This document shows, one piece after another, positions 53,609 to 63,990 of a stretch of 64,000 nucleotides of DNA (the stretch's first letter is position 1; the number at the start of each line of letters is the position of its first letter). The DNA lies in assembly GCA_036362985.1 (NCBI GenBank), contig JAYGXS010000008.1, positions 27,639,077 to 27,703,076 of the forward strand, given 5' to 3'. Origin of the DNA: Ligula intestinalis. Lineage: Eukaryota; Platyhelminthes; Cestoda; Diphyllobothriidea; Diphyllobothriidae. Below the pieces are notes generated by a model. The model saw only the letters and a list, made by a program, of their open reading frames with translations. It ran no database searches and was not told where the DNA came from. A program made the position numbers and the translations under genes.

Positions 53609-53710
53609 AGAAGACTCGATCGCTGGAACAATATGTTTATATGCGTGACGTTTCGATATCCGTCGAAACGTCAGGCGAATAAACATATTGTCCCAGCGAT
53701 CGAGTCTTCT
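53609..53710. mobile_element. Penelope tail pair forming a 48-bp hairpin
   Basis: Arms 53609-53656 and 53663-53710 are near-perfect reverse complements around the 6-base centre TATCCG. Each arm holds the PLE tail words AAACGTCA(GGCGAATAAACATATTG..) and 'agcgatcgagtcttct'. A second such structure is at 61669-61772. This fits a Penelope insertion reduced to two inverted terminal pieces. Confidence 0.75.
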
Positions 53711-53984
53711 TCTTCTTGATTGCTTCCTGGGACACAGATGTTCGTTTGTATTGTAAGGTTGCTTATCATACAACCACCGCTCAAGATATTTTGATTGCGC
53801 CAAGTCGCCGGCTTTTGGACTAACTTCTTCCTAACCGCCTACAGGAAGTATTCTGTATTAAAAAAATGGTTTTGTAAATATTATGTATTTCTTACTGCTT
53901 TTCACTGCCCTTAGAAATTCAAATCGATGTAGAGGAAAAAACTGCATAAAAAACATACCTCCTTGTACTCTTTTGTTAGAAAAT

Positions 53985-54190
53985 TATTCAAAGCAAAGTT
54001 TCCAGGGTGCAAATTTGTAGACAGCAAAAACAGCAGGATTTATTAGACCTATGACATTTCGAGAGAGCTCTTCAGCTGCTTCCTCTTCAATGAGAGTAAC
54101 GAATGAGAAAAATGCAATACTGAATTGGTACTTCACGCTGTGTCCCCAGAGCAAAAAAACACAGCCGTTCTTAAGGAGAGGAAACATTTA
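53985..54190 (+). repeat. Extra copy of Penelope arm outer part
   Basis: The words aaagcaaagtttccagggtg, 'caaatttgtagacagcaa', 'catttcgagagagctcttca' and 'atgagaaaaatgcaatactg' match 54801-54960 in order. It is therefore an older partial copy of the same pLTR-like sequence lying about 800 bases upstream. Confidence 0.6.
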
Positions 54191-54834
54191 GGGTGATCAA
54201 GTAATATAACGTTCTTAAAAATGCCAGATTTTTTAGGAAAGCGGAAAATTCCAAACAAATACTAAGAAACAAACGGGGCAACTAAGTAACCTTCATTTTT
54301 CACTGTAAAGAAAACTTGTTTTTGTAAAAAGGCAGAATGAATATAACAGCACAAGTAGAAGTAAGTTAACAAATAAATATTTCGTGAAATGTTCGAATGT
54401 ATGTTTGCGTCTTACGCGCAAAATAAAGTATGGCTGTTGACAAACAACCCGAAGTTCGAGAGTGTATTCCAACATGTTTTCAAGAGAACTGTCCGTTTTT
54501 TCTTCCGATGATACATTCTTTGAGATTCAAAGGACTAAGGCAACGAGGTTCTTGTTTCATTACGCCGATTGGCTCTTGACAGGTAAAGTACCTGCTAGAA
54601 TTCGCGCAAAATGCCGATACATGCGAAAGATTGATACTTATTCGCTAATCGGTTTGACTTAGGTTGTGATATCGATTATCATGTGGTCTATCCTGAAGTT
54701 ATTTCAGACATGATAGGATGCGGCCTTCTTAACGAGCTTCGTTCTGACCACAAAACAAACGTGCGTACTGTAAAAGGTAGATACTTATATCAGAAGATTT
54801 AAAGCAACGTTTCCCTGGTGCAAATTTAAATATG

Positions 54835-56369
54835 GCAATAGCAGCAAAATGCTTTATTGGATCAATATCATTTCGAGAGAGCTCGTCAGTTGCCGCCTCT
54901 CATTACTTAACGTGAATCACAAAAGAGAAGATACACAATGAATTCGTACAGAAAAATCGATATCAACACAAGGTCATAAGGAGTGGCCAAGTGGCTAATC
55001 AATAACATGAGAAGTTCAAAAGCTATGGTCAGCAAAAATAACAGGGAAAAACACCTGAAGTAACAACTTAGGAGGAAAACTGTATCAACAGGCAGCCAAT
55101 GTTACCAAGGCAAAGTAAGGTTCACTACATGCTCCAACTGTTTACATAGGTCGGGTTTGACCCGCCGTATGTAGGCTGCCTCCAGGTAGCGTAAAGTGCG
55201 AGTTGTTCGTGCTCGAACAAGTAATCGGAAGGACGTTTTGGGGTCAACAGAATGGCTCGAGTCTAAATTTACCATGGAACAGGAACAAGACTAACCATCT
55301 TTCCTTTCTCGACGTTAACTTATCCAGACAGAAAGATGGTTCCATTACACGGACGGTCTTCCATAAAAACACCTGGAAAGGACAGTATTTACATTATCTG
55401 AGTTTTGTTTCCATTCAATGGAAACGTAACTTGGTATATACTCCTTTCCAGAGGACCAGAGTGATCTGTTCTACGGATACATTGGATAATGAATTAACCA
55501 ACCTTAAACGCACACTTATGAAGCGAGGATATCCAATTCAATTTATAGACAAATACAATAAACCACTCAGACCTAAATTGACTCAACAATTAGCACCAAA
55601 AAAGCCCGTCTTCATTTCCTTACCATTTAAGAGTGACAACATACTAAACACCATCAAAAGACGCCTTCGTAATGCCATTGAAAGGACGTACTATGCTGCT
55701 GATCTGATAATTTGCAATCTGACAAAGCCTTTACCACTTCCTCATGCGAAGGATGCCATGCCGATGCACGCCACTTCAAACTGCATTTATGAATTTACAT
55801 GTACTTGCGGATGCAAGTAAATAGGGTGAACGCAGCGGCAATTGGCCACCAGAGATAAGGAACATTTACCTAGCTGGCTAATAAAACAAGAAAACAGAAT
55901 TCCCCGATCCTCAATTACTGAACATCTGTTAGATCGGGCCATTCTGTTGACCCCAAAACGTCCTTCCGAGTACTTGTTCGAGCACGAACAACTCGCACTT
56001 TACGCTACCTGGAGGCAGCCTACATACGGCGGGTCAAACCCGACCTATGTAAACAGTTGGAGCATGTAGTGAACCTTACTTTGCCTTGGTAACATTGGCT
56101 CCCTGTTTATACATTTTTCCTCCTAAGTTGTTACTTCAGGTGTTTTTCCCCGTTATTTTTGCTGACCATAGCTTTTGAACTTCTCATGTTATTGATTAGC
56201 CACTGGGCCACTCCTTATGACCTTGTGTTGATATCGATTTTTCTGTACGAATTCATTGTGTATCTTCTCTTTTGTGATTCACGTTAAGTAATGAGAGGCG
56301 GCAACTGACGAGCTCTCTCGAACTGATGTTGATCCAGTTAATCATTTTGCTGCTATTGCCATATTTAAA
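54835..56369 (+). mobile_element. Penelope-like element with long inverted arms
   Basis: Left arm 54835-55256 and right arm 55938-56369 are reverse complements over roughly 420 bases with few differences. Between and into the right arm is a Penelope ORF 3' part. From 55257 it reads NHLSFLDVNLSRQKDGSI, 'TVFHKNTWKGQYLHYLSF', 'LKRTLMKRGYPIQFIDKYNK' (RT thumb and linker), then SNCIYEFTCTCGCK and, after a stop where the family has Tyr, 'QLATRDKEHLPSWLIKQ' and 'SSITEHLL' (GIY-YIG endonuclease). Two in-frame stops (near 55818 and 55826) kill the domain. The left arm is a reverse copy of the 3' end, as known for Penelope pLTRs. Confidence 0.85.
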
Positions 56370-58725
56370 GATGCTTATATGGTGTGCGTTTTATCATTGC
56401 TTTTGATAACCTTTAAAAATTAAAATATGTTTTATGGAAAACATAAACGAAAAAATCATTTCTTGCATCAGTTTGGTATCACGTTGTGCCTTCTGTAAGT
56501 TTTATACTTGAAGAAGGCGTATTCTTCGGTCTTAGAAAAATGTCTAATTGTGAGCTTTTCACAATTGTGAAGTGTTCATTCATAATACATCGTATTCGTC
56601 AATTTATTGATGCTGCCTATACTGCATCCAGTAAGCTTCACATCTATTGAAGCATTTTTGAGCATAATGTGACTTCTTGTTCAAATGTTTAGCGAAAACG
56701 AACTTTTCCTGGAACAAGATGTACACTGTGCAGTTTGTAAAGGTTGACCTCAAGTGTACCAGTCAGTAGGTTTCAACATTATTTGGCAATTTAGAACGTT
56801 TTTTAAAACCTTAATTAAAACTTTCTTTAAGTATAGAATATAAAGAAGACGTAGTTTTCAACCAAAGGAGTACAAGAAATAGTTTTTGTCGTATATGTTT
56901 TCCATAAAATATATTTGAATTTATGAAGAGCAGTAAACAATAATAATAAAACGCATGCTATTTCTATAGTTACTTGTTAGAGTACATGCGTTTTGTAAGT
57001 TTTCAAAACGAAGCTTACTGAAAAGCTCGCATCCTATCATGACTGAAATAACTTCAGAATAGACTACACGGTAATCACTATCACAACCTGACTTAATGTC
57101 GATTATCGAACGAACATTAATCCTGCGCATATGTGGGCATGTTGTACAAATTCTGGTGTGTACTGTATGAGATAATTTTAAAGATCTCATTCACGAATGC
57201 TGCTTAATTAATAATGAATTTAAATCGAAAAGTCAGGTGCATTCGTAAACGTCCCATTTTGTGCACTTAAAGCAACAATTTTTTCCGGCCACATATCTTT
57301 GTAATTATTTCTGATGTTTGATTACGACGAGATTCAGATCGTTCTTAAAAATAGTTGTGAACACTGTGATTTTCAGTGCCGCTTTCTGTTTACTGTCCAA
57401 AAACAGATCCTGTTAATCGCCTTTACAAAAATCTTAGAAGTACCATATTGCTTAAAAGCATTCACATGAGTAATGTGTTACTGGTGATTGTTTCTTATGC
57501 AGCTCCCCGTCTTAAAATCACCCAAACCTGTTAATTAATTGCCAAGAAAAGCTTAACGTCTTCATCAAAAACCACAAACTAATATGCCTAAAATCAATTC
57601 GAAAAATATTTTTCCTAAAATGTTACCTCTTAAAAAAGCGCTTTACTTAGATATTTCTTAAACAAATGTCTAAGTACTTCACCCTTTTCGAATTTCAATT
57701 CATGTTGAAGACAGGAAAGTTTGACCGGTTTTTGACTTTCTTAAAATAAGAGATAAACTATCTGCTGTAAATGAAAAAAACGCATTTTTCTGTGTAAGCT
57801 GTAGTATTTTGTAGCATACTTGTTTACTTTTAGGCCCCCTTATAAGACTGCAAACGCAAATCAAAGTGGCAGGATATTAGTTTATATGTTTTGAGAGCTG
57901 GCAATCTTTTGCATGTTTCAATTCAAGTTTCCGTATTCATTTTTACTCGGCCGTGGATGAAAAACAAATCGTTAATTTTTCGCGTATAGCATGACAGGGC
58001 AAAGTGCCGGCACGCCGGGGGTGTTTTATATATATATATATATATGTGTGTTTATGGTCCTTATTTTCGGCGGGGTAAAATAAAACGGTAGCTGCAACTG
58101 ACAAAAAGCATACCAGGTTTGCCGAAGAGCGTTTTTTAAAGTGCATCCGCTCTATTTTTTTCCAAACACATCGCAACTTCTCATAGTTGCCTTTACCCGA
58201 GTTTCAAGAAAGCAAAGCGAACTATTTCGTTCTCTGGAAAAAATATATAGTTAAAACTTGTCTGACTTAATGTAATTTTCTTTTATAGTGCGCCACACAT
58301 AAACAGTGCGTTTTAAATTCCTTAAATACCGAGAACCATTGAATTTGGGCCACGTTGGCCCCATTTTCCCCTCAATAAACTGACCTGAACTATTTTATGG
58401 TAAATAAAATTAAGCGACTTATGTTTCTTCAGTGTACACACTCAAAAACGTCAAATATAATTAATGACGAAGACAAAGGAGAGCGTAATGACAATCTCTG
58501 ACTCATAAGCCCTCACCGGTTAGCTATAGACAACCGCAAGTATTTTTTTAGAAGTCCAGTGCGCTAGTTGCTGTGTCCCGGAGTTTTTGGCCCATCGGCC
58601 GCGATCGGGTTTATTGTAAAGGTCGCAGTAGAGCGCCCGATGATGGTGTTAGGGAAAACACTCCTCCTGTACTGCGCTAGAACTCTGTGTTGAGTCCACC
58701 CAGAGCCCCACAACGGTTAACAGGC
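56370..58725. other. AT-rich, no gene seen
   Basis: Frames are short and motif-free. A (TA)n run lies at 58026-58046. Confidence 0.45.
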
Positions 58726-58729
58726 AGTA

Positions 58730-58870
58730 GAACAACGCCAATAATGAAAAGAGCGACTGAAATGGCCATTTCTGACGTATAAGCCGTCACAAGCCAGCCC
58801 TACCCCCAAGACTGGAAGCGCCGGCCTTTGGGTTAGGCGGCTGATACTGCACCAAATAGCCACGGACTCC
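58730..58870 (-). mobile_element. Decayed hammerhead SINE
   Basis: Minus strand: GGCTTGTGACGGCTTATACG, 'TCAGAAATGGCCATTTCAGT', 'cgctcttttcattattgg'. GAAA and the palindromic stem III (ATGGCCAT) are intact. The first core box has been rearranged to CTTGTGA. The tRNA-like head lies toward 58870. Confidence 0.5.
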
Positions 58871-58924
58871 TTGGCCGCTCTGCCTCTCATTTAAGGAAGA
58901 GTATTTAATCAAACTGATGTCCTA

Positions 58925-59015
58925 AGCAATCGATCTTAACTCCACAATGGGCAATAAGCCATAAATAGCTATTCTAGGGTAGCCTGCCTTTGCTGCAATA
59001 CTAATACTACTACAA
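58925..59015 (+). mobile_element. Decayed hammerhead SINE, 3' half
   Basis: Reads GGGCAATAAGCCATAAATAG then CTATTCTAGGG and 'tgcctttgctgcaatacta'. It matches the family from stem II to the tail. GAAA has become TAAA and the first core box is missing. Stem III persists as the palindrome ATAGCTAT. Confidence 0.45.
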
Positions 59016-59224
59016 CCAATAAACAATCAGTGATGTACTTCTGGAGTTGATTGCGCAGGGCTATGTACGCCGATACCAAATCCATATGTCGATCGATTGA
59101 GTTACCATTCGTAGACTGGGCTTTACTCAATTTTCGGTTTGTCTTTTACCGGTGTGGGTGAGTATCCTAAGTGCTGCGAAGTTGTCCCCAGAGCTCATTT
59201 CGTTGGTGGGAGCAGAAGCAGCTT

Positions 59225-59585
59225 GACCTGTGTAATTACAGGGAGAACTAACTCGTTGGATGCGATTGCTCTTAATCCCAATCCAAATTATCGTGTATTT
59301 TTGGCATATTTGAACAATAAATTTTACTCTGTTGTGAAACGCTCGTTGGTGTCCGCATTATTCTATCCTAGTAGTCACTAGGGCGAAACTTGAGGAAAAC
59401 TAGCCAATCTAGTCCGCTGAGCTACTGGGCTTTACCGAGACCTGTGAATTCAATCGCATGTCAGTGTTTGGCGCATACAGCGCTTGCTAGCAGCTTTACA
59501 CCGCTTTTGATTCCTTAAGGTGTTGAAGGCAAAGTTGCATTCACCAAATGTCAATTTCCTTTATTTCATCTTTAAAATGTTTTAA
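59225..59585 (+). repeat. Interspersed repeat, copy 2
   Basis: Counterpart of 51735-52115, in the same orientation: gacctgtgtaattacaggg, 'gctcttaatcccaatcc', 'gttgtgaaacgctcgttgg', 'gggcgaaacttgaggaaaac', 'tagtccgctgagctactggg'. No coding frame is supported; the 80-codon frame 59139-59381 lies across it. Confidence 0.75.
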
Positions 59586-59769
59586 GCAGTAAGGCCTGCT
59601 TCTGCGTTTGTTTTTAAATTCTTAATTACTGTTACTGTTACCTATTTTGACTGGGCAATATATTCGCGAGGAATAAGTATGTTTGCATACAACATTAGAT
59701 AGGCGTTTACCGATCAGTTATGGAACTGACTCCATTGTGTCTTGGAGCTCGTTCTTCATCCAGTGATTA

Positions 59770-59880
59770 ACATCCACAGCTGCCGGTTCATGTCTAGGGG
59801 TCGCCAACTCTTGGGTCTGGCTGATGAGGGCTAATAAGCCAGAAATGGTAATTCGAGTCGTGCATTTCGTCCTACAATAT
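59770..59880 (+). mobile_element. Hammerhead SINE, copy 6 (core intact, stems decayed)
   Basis: Contains CTGATGA (59821-59827), stem II G-GGCT-AATA-AGCC-A (59828-59841, four pairs), GAAA (59842-59845), then TGGTAATT and CGAGTCG. The core is fully conserved. Stem III (ATGGTAAT) has lost pairing and stem I is weak. The head is not recognisable. Confidence 0.55.
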
Positions 59881-60013
59881 ATTCGTGTGTGTTGGCTGAT
59901 AGACCTCGAGAGCGAACCCCAAGGCATAACGGCGGGACGCGGGCTGTCCGTACCCGACCGGTGGGCACCCTGCTTTCAGTCTGTATATTCCCGACCTTAA
60001 TCGGCAAGGCAAC

Positions 60014-60165
60014 AACGAGCCCGTGGTGCAGTGGTTAGAAAATTTGACTTCTTCGGTTCCAGGTGCGATCCCCGGGGTCTCCACTCCTAGGATTGGGTAT
60101 GACTGGCTAACAAGGGCTAGCAAGGTAGCAATGGCCACATTCCAGTCTCCATTGTCTTTGTCAGT
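60014..60165 (+). mobile_element. Hammerhead SINE, copy 7 (good head, mutated core)
   Basis: The head ACGAGCCCGTGGTGCAGTGG then TTAGAA has a good A box, and GGTGCGATCCCCGG a B box with one change. After it, GACTGG and CCAGTC form a perfect 6-bp stem I around CTAACAAGGGCTAGCAAGGT then AGCAATGGCCACATT. The catalytic boxes are lost (CTAACAA, GCAA). The tail is tctccattgtctttgtcag. Confidence 0.6.
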
Positions 60166-60266
60166 CATGTATTTAACTTATGCACATTTAATTCCTCCGT
60201 CGGCGACCGCCGCGTTATACCTCCATTTTATAGCTTCCTTCACCCTGCCCCCCTCGTTGATTGCAG

Positions 60267-60515
60267 TTTGACCTTCGAGCCCCTGCAGTGGAGATAAAGC
60301 AGGCGGACCGTTCGGCCGGCACGCAGGCTGCGCTACGCCAATCGACCAGTGAGAAACAAGCGAAGTTTGCAGAAGAATTCACACGTCTGATGCGAACCAC
60401 TGATAATCGACGCAGACAACTGGAGAACCTGTGGGCTGGCACAGCATTTCGTCTGGCGCATGATGACCATCTGAAAATTAATGAACGAGTCCAGGCCATC
60501 AATTCAACTCTCGGT
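60267..60515 (+). CDS. Internal exon of a small helical protein gene
   Basis: 83 codons, phase 0 at both ends: acceptor cgttgattgcag (60266), donor CTCGGT|GTTAGT (60516). It encodes FDLRAPAVEIKQADRSAG, 'STSEKQAKFAEEFTRLMRTT', then NRRRQLENLWAGTAFRLAH and LKINERVQAINSTLG, a charged alpha-helical segment. The next exon (62066-62224) joins in frame and repeats the word RRQLE-x-LW. No family is certain. The small RRxxLxxLwxxe repeats loosely recall short ciliary microtubule-associated proteins such as CFAP141/C1orf189, a weak suggestion only. First and last exons were not found. Confidence 0.6.
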
Positions 60516-60619
60516 GTTAGTTCCCCCCATCCTGCTCTGTTTGTCTTTTTCTGTATGTTTATGTCCCCAGTATGGAACAAGTGGATCTCATCTGCATCTG
60601 CTAATTAAGCAAACATTAA

Positions 60620-61380
60620 ACCCTTGACCAAGAATTTCTTTGGTCACGTGGACTAGGAAACTTTGGTTTTTGCGTGGCTCATACGTTGCATACCCGCATA
60701 TATCTCGATTATCTATATTTACCAAGAAATATAATTTAAAAAACACATAAGTCCTTTGAGAAAAGCAACAACCATTATTTCATCCATTTTTAACGTTGAT
60801 CAGACGTATAGTAAATGCTCAAGTATCCCAAGTACTAATACGTCCACGCTATTTAATCTGGTTTTGAGGCTTAAAAACGATGAGCTCAGTTGGGAATTTT
60901 ATTATTCTGCAACCTAATTTCAACATATTTCATTCATGTGAAAATTCCGTTCCGACCACCTACAAAAGCACACTACAAAAAAGCGTTACTAACCTTTTAA
61001 AACTTAATTAAATTCTTTTTCAAGACTTTTATTCGGCAAAATGTTTATGTTTTTCTCAACTTGAGGAAAAGGCTATCTTTTGGGTTTGAGAAACGTGAAA
61101 AATTGCCAAAGAATTTTGAACGCTATCAGCCGTTAAAAGTGCATTCAAGATTTCCAAAATAAATGTTGTATGCATTCTGACTAGGAAAAATCATACATTC
61201 ACCTACATTATTATGAAGGAGTCACATAGTGCTCACAATATTTTGCGAAGCATGTGGATCGTGGTGTGCACTTTTATAGGCAATATTAATAAATTGACGG
61301 GTTTGCTGTGCTGTTAATGACCATTTTACGTTCCTAAAGTATGGGTAGTGAACTGTGTAACTCTAGGACCAGATTTTACA
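60620..61380. other. Intron sequence, no feature seen
   Basis: AT-rich, between the two exons at 60267 and 62066. No repeat family was recognised here. Confidence 0.4.
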
Positions 61381-61384
61381 AAGG

Positions 61385-61500
61385 CAAAGCTTGGTTATCC
61401 ACATGCTCCAACTGTTAACTTAGGTCAGGCTTTTACCGCCGAATGTAGGCTGCTTCCAGGTAGGGGAAGGTACGAGTTGTTCGTGTTCGAAAACGACTCT
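61385..61500 (+). mobile_element. Penelope arm fragment
   Basis: The words tccacatgctccaactgtta, 'gccgaatgtaggctgcttcc' and 'ggtacgagttgttcgtgttc' match the left arm of the PLE at 55125-55215 in the same orientation. It is a solo piece of the pLTR-like sequence. Confidence 0.65.
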
Positions 61501-61668
61501 GGCTGTCAATTGTCTTTGCGTCCGCCCTATTTTCTTGCATGCGCAATTGCATGCAACTTCATAGGCACAATTGGAAGTGGCGTGCAATGGCAGGGCATTT
61601 TTCGCAGCAGGATTTCGTTAAGGCCTTAGTTGGCTAGCAAATATGTCCTCGGCAGCATACTGAATACT

Positions 61669-61772
61669 GAAGACGAAGATGCGATCACTGGAACAATGGT
61701 TATATTTGCCTGAGGGAATCCGAAACGTCAGGCAAATAAAACTCTTGTTCCAGTGATCGCATCTTCGTCTTC
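61669..61772. mobile_element. Penelope tail pair forming a 45-bp hairpin
   Basis: Arms 61669-61713 and 61728-61772 are reverse complements with few mismatches (gaagacgaagatgcgatcac...). The centre GGGAATCCGAAACG keeps the GAAACGTC-AGGC hammerhead 3' half. It lies in the intron of the helical-protein gene and resembles the pair at 53609-53710. Confidence 0.75.
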
Positions 61773-62065
61773 CGAACTGCTTCCTAGGACTCGAATATTT
61801 GCTTCTATTGACAATACTGAGTTCTATTAATGACGTTAAGGAAGCTTTTATAATATCATCGCCCTTAAATAGCAAGGAATCGAAAGCAGGTTTTTTGGAG
61901 CTAACTGTTCCGGCGTTCGGGGTTGTAAGGGTTGACTTTAATTGTCAATAAACCGTGCTGGTATTCTTGAGCCTTTTGAATAGCGAGTTCTTCCTCCACC
62001 TATGTCTATATTAATTCATCGTATAATTTGCCCCCCTCTCTCCTTTCCCCCGGTGTGTTACACAG

Positions 62066-62224
62066 AATGCACGCAGGCAGCTGGAGAAGCTCTGGGAGGA
62101 AGACAAGACCGAGTGGATCCGCCTGGAAAATCTTGAACACGCCATGTTGGATGCCGATTTCGAGCCAGAGGACAAGGCAAGCGAGGAGGAGTTTGAGTAC
62201 ACCCTGCAGGAACCTCAACTCCAG
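62066..62224 (+). CDS. Second exon of the small helical protein gene
   Basis: 53 codons, phase 0: acceptor cccggtgtgttacacag (62065), donor CTCCAG|GTACGT (62225, near-consensus). It encodes NARRQLEKLWEEDKTEWIRL then ENLEHAMLDADFEPED and EFEYTLQEPQLQ: a basic-acidic helix followed by an acidic tail. It continues in frame from 60515, giving ...INSTLG-NARRQLEKLW. Overlapping frames in other phases (62028-62348, 62144-62335, minus-strand frames) are shadows. A further exon should follow the strong donor but was not identified before the window end. Confidence 0.65.
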
Positions 62225-62434
62225 GTACGTTTTTACCTCTGTCATGCATTTTCTTGGAGGTTTAACGATGGTTATGGAAAGCGTCACTGGCAGTTGTGGG
62301 TTATGTTACCCACCAGTAATTCCAGGATCGTCTAAAACTGCATGTTGATATCAAGGGTTTTATGTGTGGTGCCCACTGCGGGGAAGCAGTGAACTGTGTT
62401 CACAAAATTATACATCTATGTTATAGTAGTATTC

Positions 62435-62600
62435 CGGCAAAGACAGGCACCCAAGTAAAGCTATTTCTGGCTTTTTGGCCGTCGTCAGCTAGAGGTCAGC
62501 ATCTCTAGTGTAGCCGCTCAGATTGCTGCCACACTCGAATTTGTAACTCGCGTCGCGCCGGTCAGAGGCAAATGTCCTAACCATTGAGCCACGAATTCGC
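62435..62600 (-). mobile_element. Decayed hammerhead SINE, copy 8
   Basis: The minus strand begins GCGAATTCGTGGCTCAATGG (A box; 62600) with a B-box-like GTTACAAATTCGAG (about 62538-62550). Then come CTGACGACGGCCAAAAAGCC, AGAAATAGCTTTACTTGG and the tail 'ctgtctttgccggaatact'. The first core box CTGACGA is allowed (position 7 is variable) and GAAA is intact. Stem II keeps three pairs; stem III is gone. Confidence 0.6.
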
Positions 62601-62609
62601 TTGATTCTT

Positions 62610-63240
62610 TTAGATCTCTAAAAGGCAACTGAATCGGATGTGATAATTCACAAATGAACAAAATTCAACTCCCAATCAACACAAGGCTTTCAACCAGCAA
62701 ACACTTGATGGAAAAGTACGCTTTTTGAAGGTGGCATCAAAAATATTCAACGAATAATGGTTTCACACATTGAGACCGTCGGTTAATTTAATGAACCACT
62801 CAAAAATCTGGAGGCTTACATAAAATGCGTCTCTTTTATGCAGATAGGTCCGCTCGCAGCATCTGGATTTCCTTTTCTTTACACGTGAGCAATCGTGCTA
62901 GGAATAGCCGTACTGATATGCCCCTTATGAAGTTAAAGGCTTCTTTGGGAAGATTGAAACATTGTTGTGTAAATTTTCGAGGAAATTTCCCTCGCTCTTC
63001 TTCAGGCGACAGAAAATGTACAAAAAATATTAAAATGTTAAACGTTCAAAAAAATAATCCATATTTATCTTATGTCCTGGCAGGATTTTCAGTCTGCGCT
63101 AGTATGTGTTAAATGCATTTCGTCCTTCTGCTGTAGGTGGTGGCGCGCATTGAACTTGGCCTTGGAATAATTATAGCTGGCGTCTTAATCGATATGCCTG
63201 TTTATGCATGCCTTGTCTGAGTGCATTTTCTTCTAGTAAT
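62610..63240. other. No gene seen
   Basis: The 95-codon frame 62825-63112 has no motif or splice context. Confidence 0.4.
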
Positions 63241-63244
63241 TTAC

Positions 63245-63990
63245 GGCCTATTCTAGTTGTATAAGTGCCAACAATCCGTGTGTCCTCCCATGCGAATTTT
63301 TGGCCGGTTTATAGTGTGCGCATGACCACCTGGGATAAATGTTCTCGTCTTCTGACCGTTGATTTATGTTGGTGTATGCGGGTTGAGGCGCATTTCCCAG
63401 TCTGGCCACAATAAACGGCATCATGACTGGAACATGGGATCTTGTAGACAACCCCTTTTCTTTCAAGATAGTCAACCCTGTCCTTAGGGTGTACAAGCTG
63501 TGGTTGTGTTTCAGTGGATAAAACGACAAGGATCCAAAGGAAAAGAAAAAGACCGACGAGGTATGGAAAACATTTAACTGGCGAACTCTCCCATCCATAA
63601 AAATGTATCTGAGCTTGTCGAACGACAAGTTAGAAAACATCAGATACAAGTGACACACCAACCCGCAACCACCCTACGCTCATAGCCGTATGCATATGCC
63701 CATGTTTCGGAAGCTTCGATACATAGTTCGGTAAGAAATCGCAGCCGTGAAGGGGGTGAGCAACCTCGTCAAGAATGGGATCAGCAAATTGTTTGGCCGC
63801 CGTAAAACAACGCTTTGAGCAGAATGAAACCTTTGATGCTGTTCTGCCTAATCAGCGAATTCTACTCAAATTTCACATTCCTTTTTGCTTTAACAGCGCA
63901 CAGGGGCATAATCTATTTTTTGACCAATTTAGTGAGTAAGGCAGGCTCTTTTTTCTCAATAAAGAAACCAGGCTGTGTTTAATGTGGCTG
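63245..63990 (-). mobile_element. Penelope-like element fragment with GIY-YIG domain
   Basis: The minus strand reads 'HPKDRVDYLERKGVVYKIPC' (about 63500-63441), then SSHDAVYCGQTGKCASTRIH, 'QHKSTVRRREHLSQVVMRTL', a stop, and TGQKFAWEDTRIVGTYTTR with a final 'GRKLLE'. This is a complete GIY-YIG nuclease layout (VYKIP...VYCGQTG, Arg of the central helix, Glu near the end) with one stop. Upstream (63900-63690), 'FLPNYVSKLPKHGHMH' resembles the RT-to-endonuclease linker. It continues off the window edge. Family divergent from the element at 54835-56369. Confidence 0.75.
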
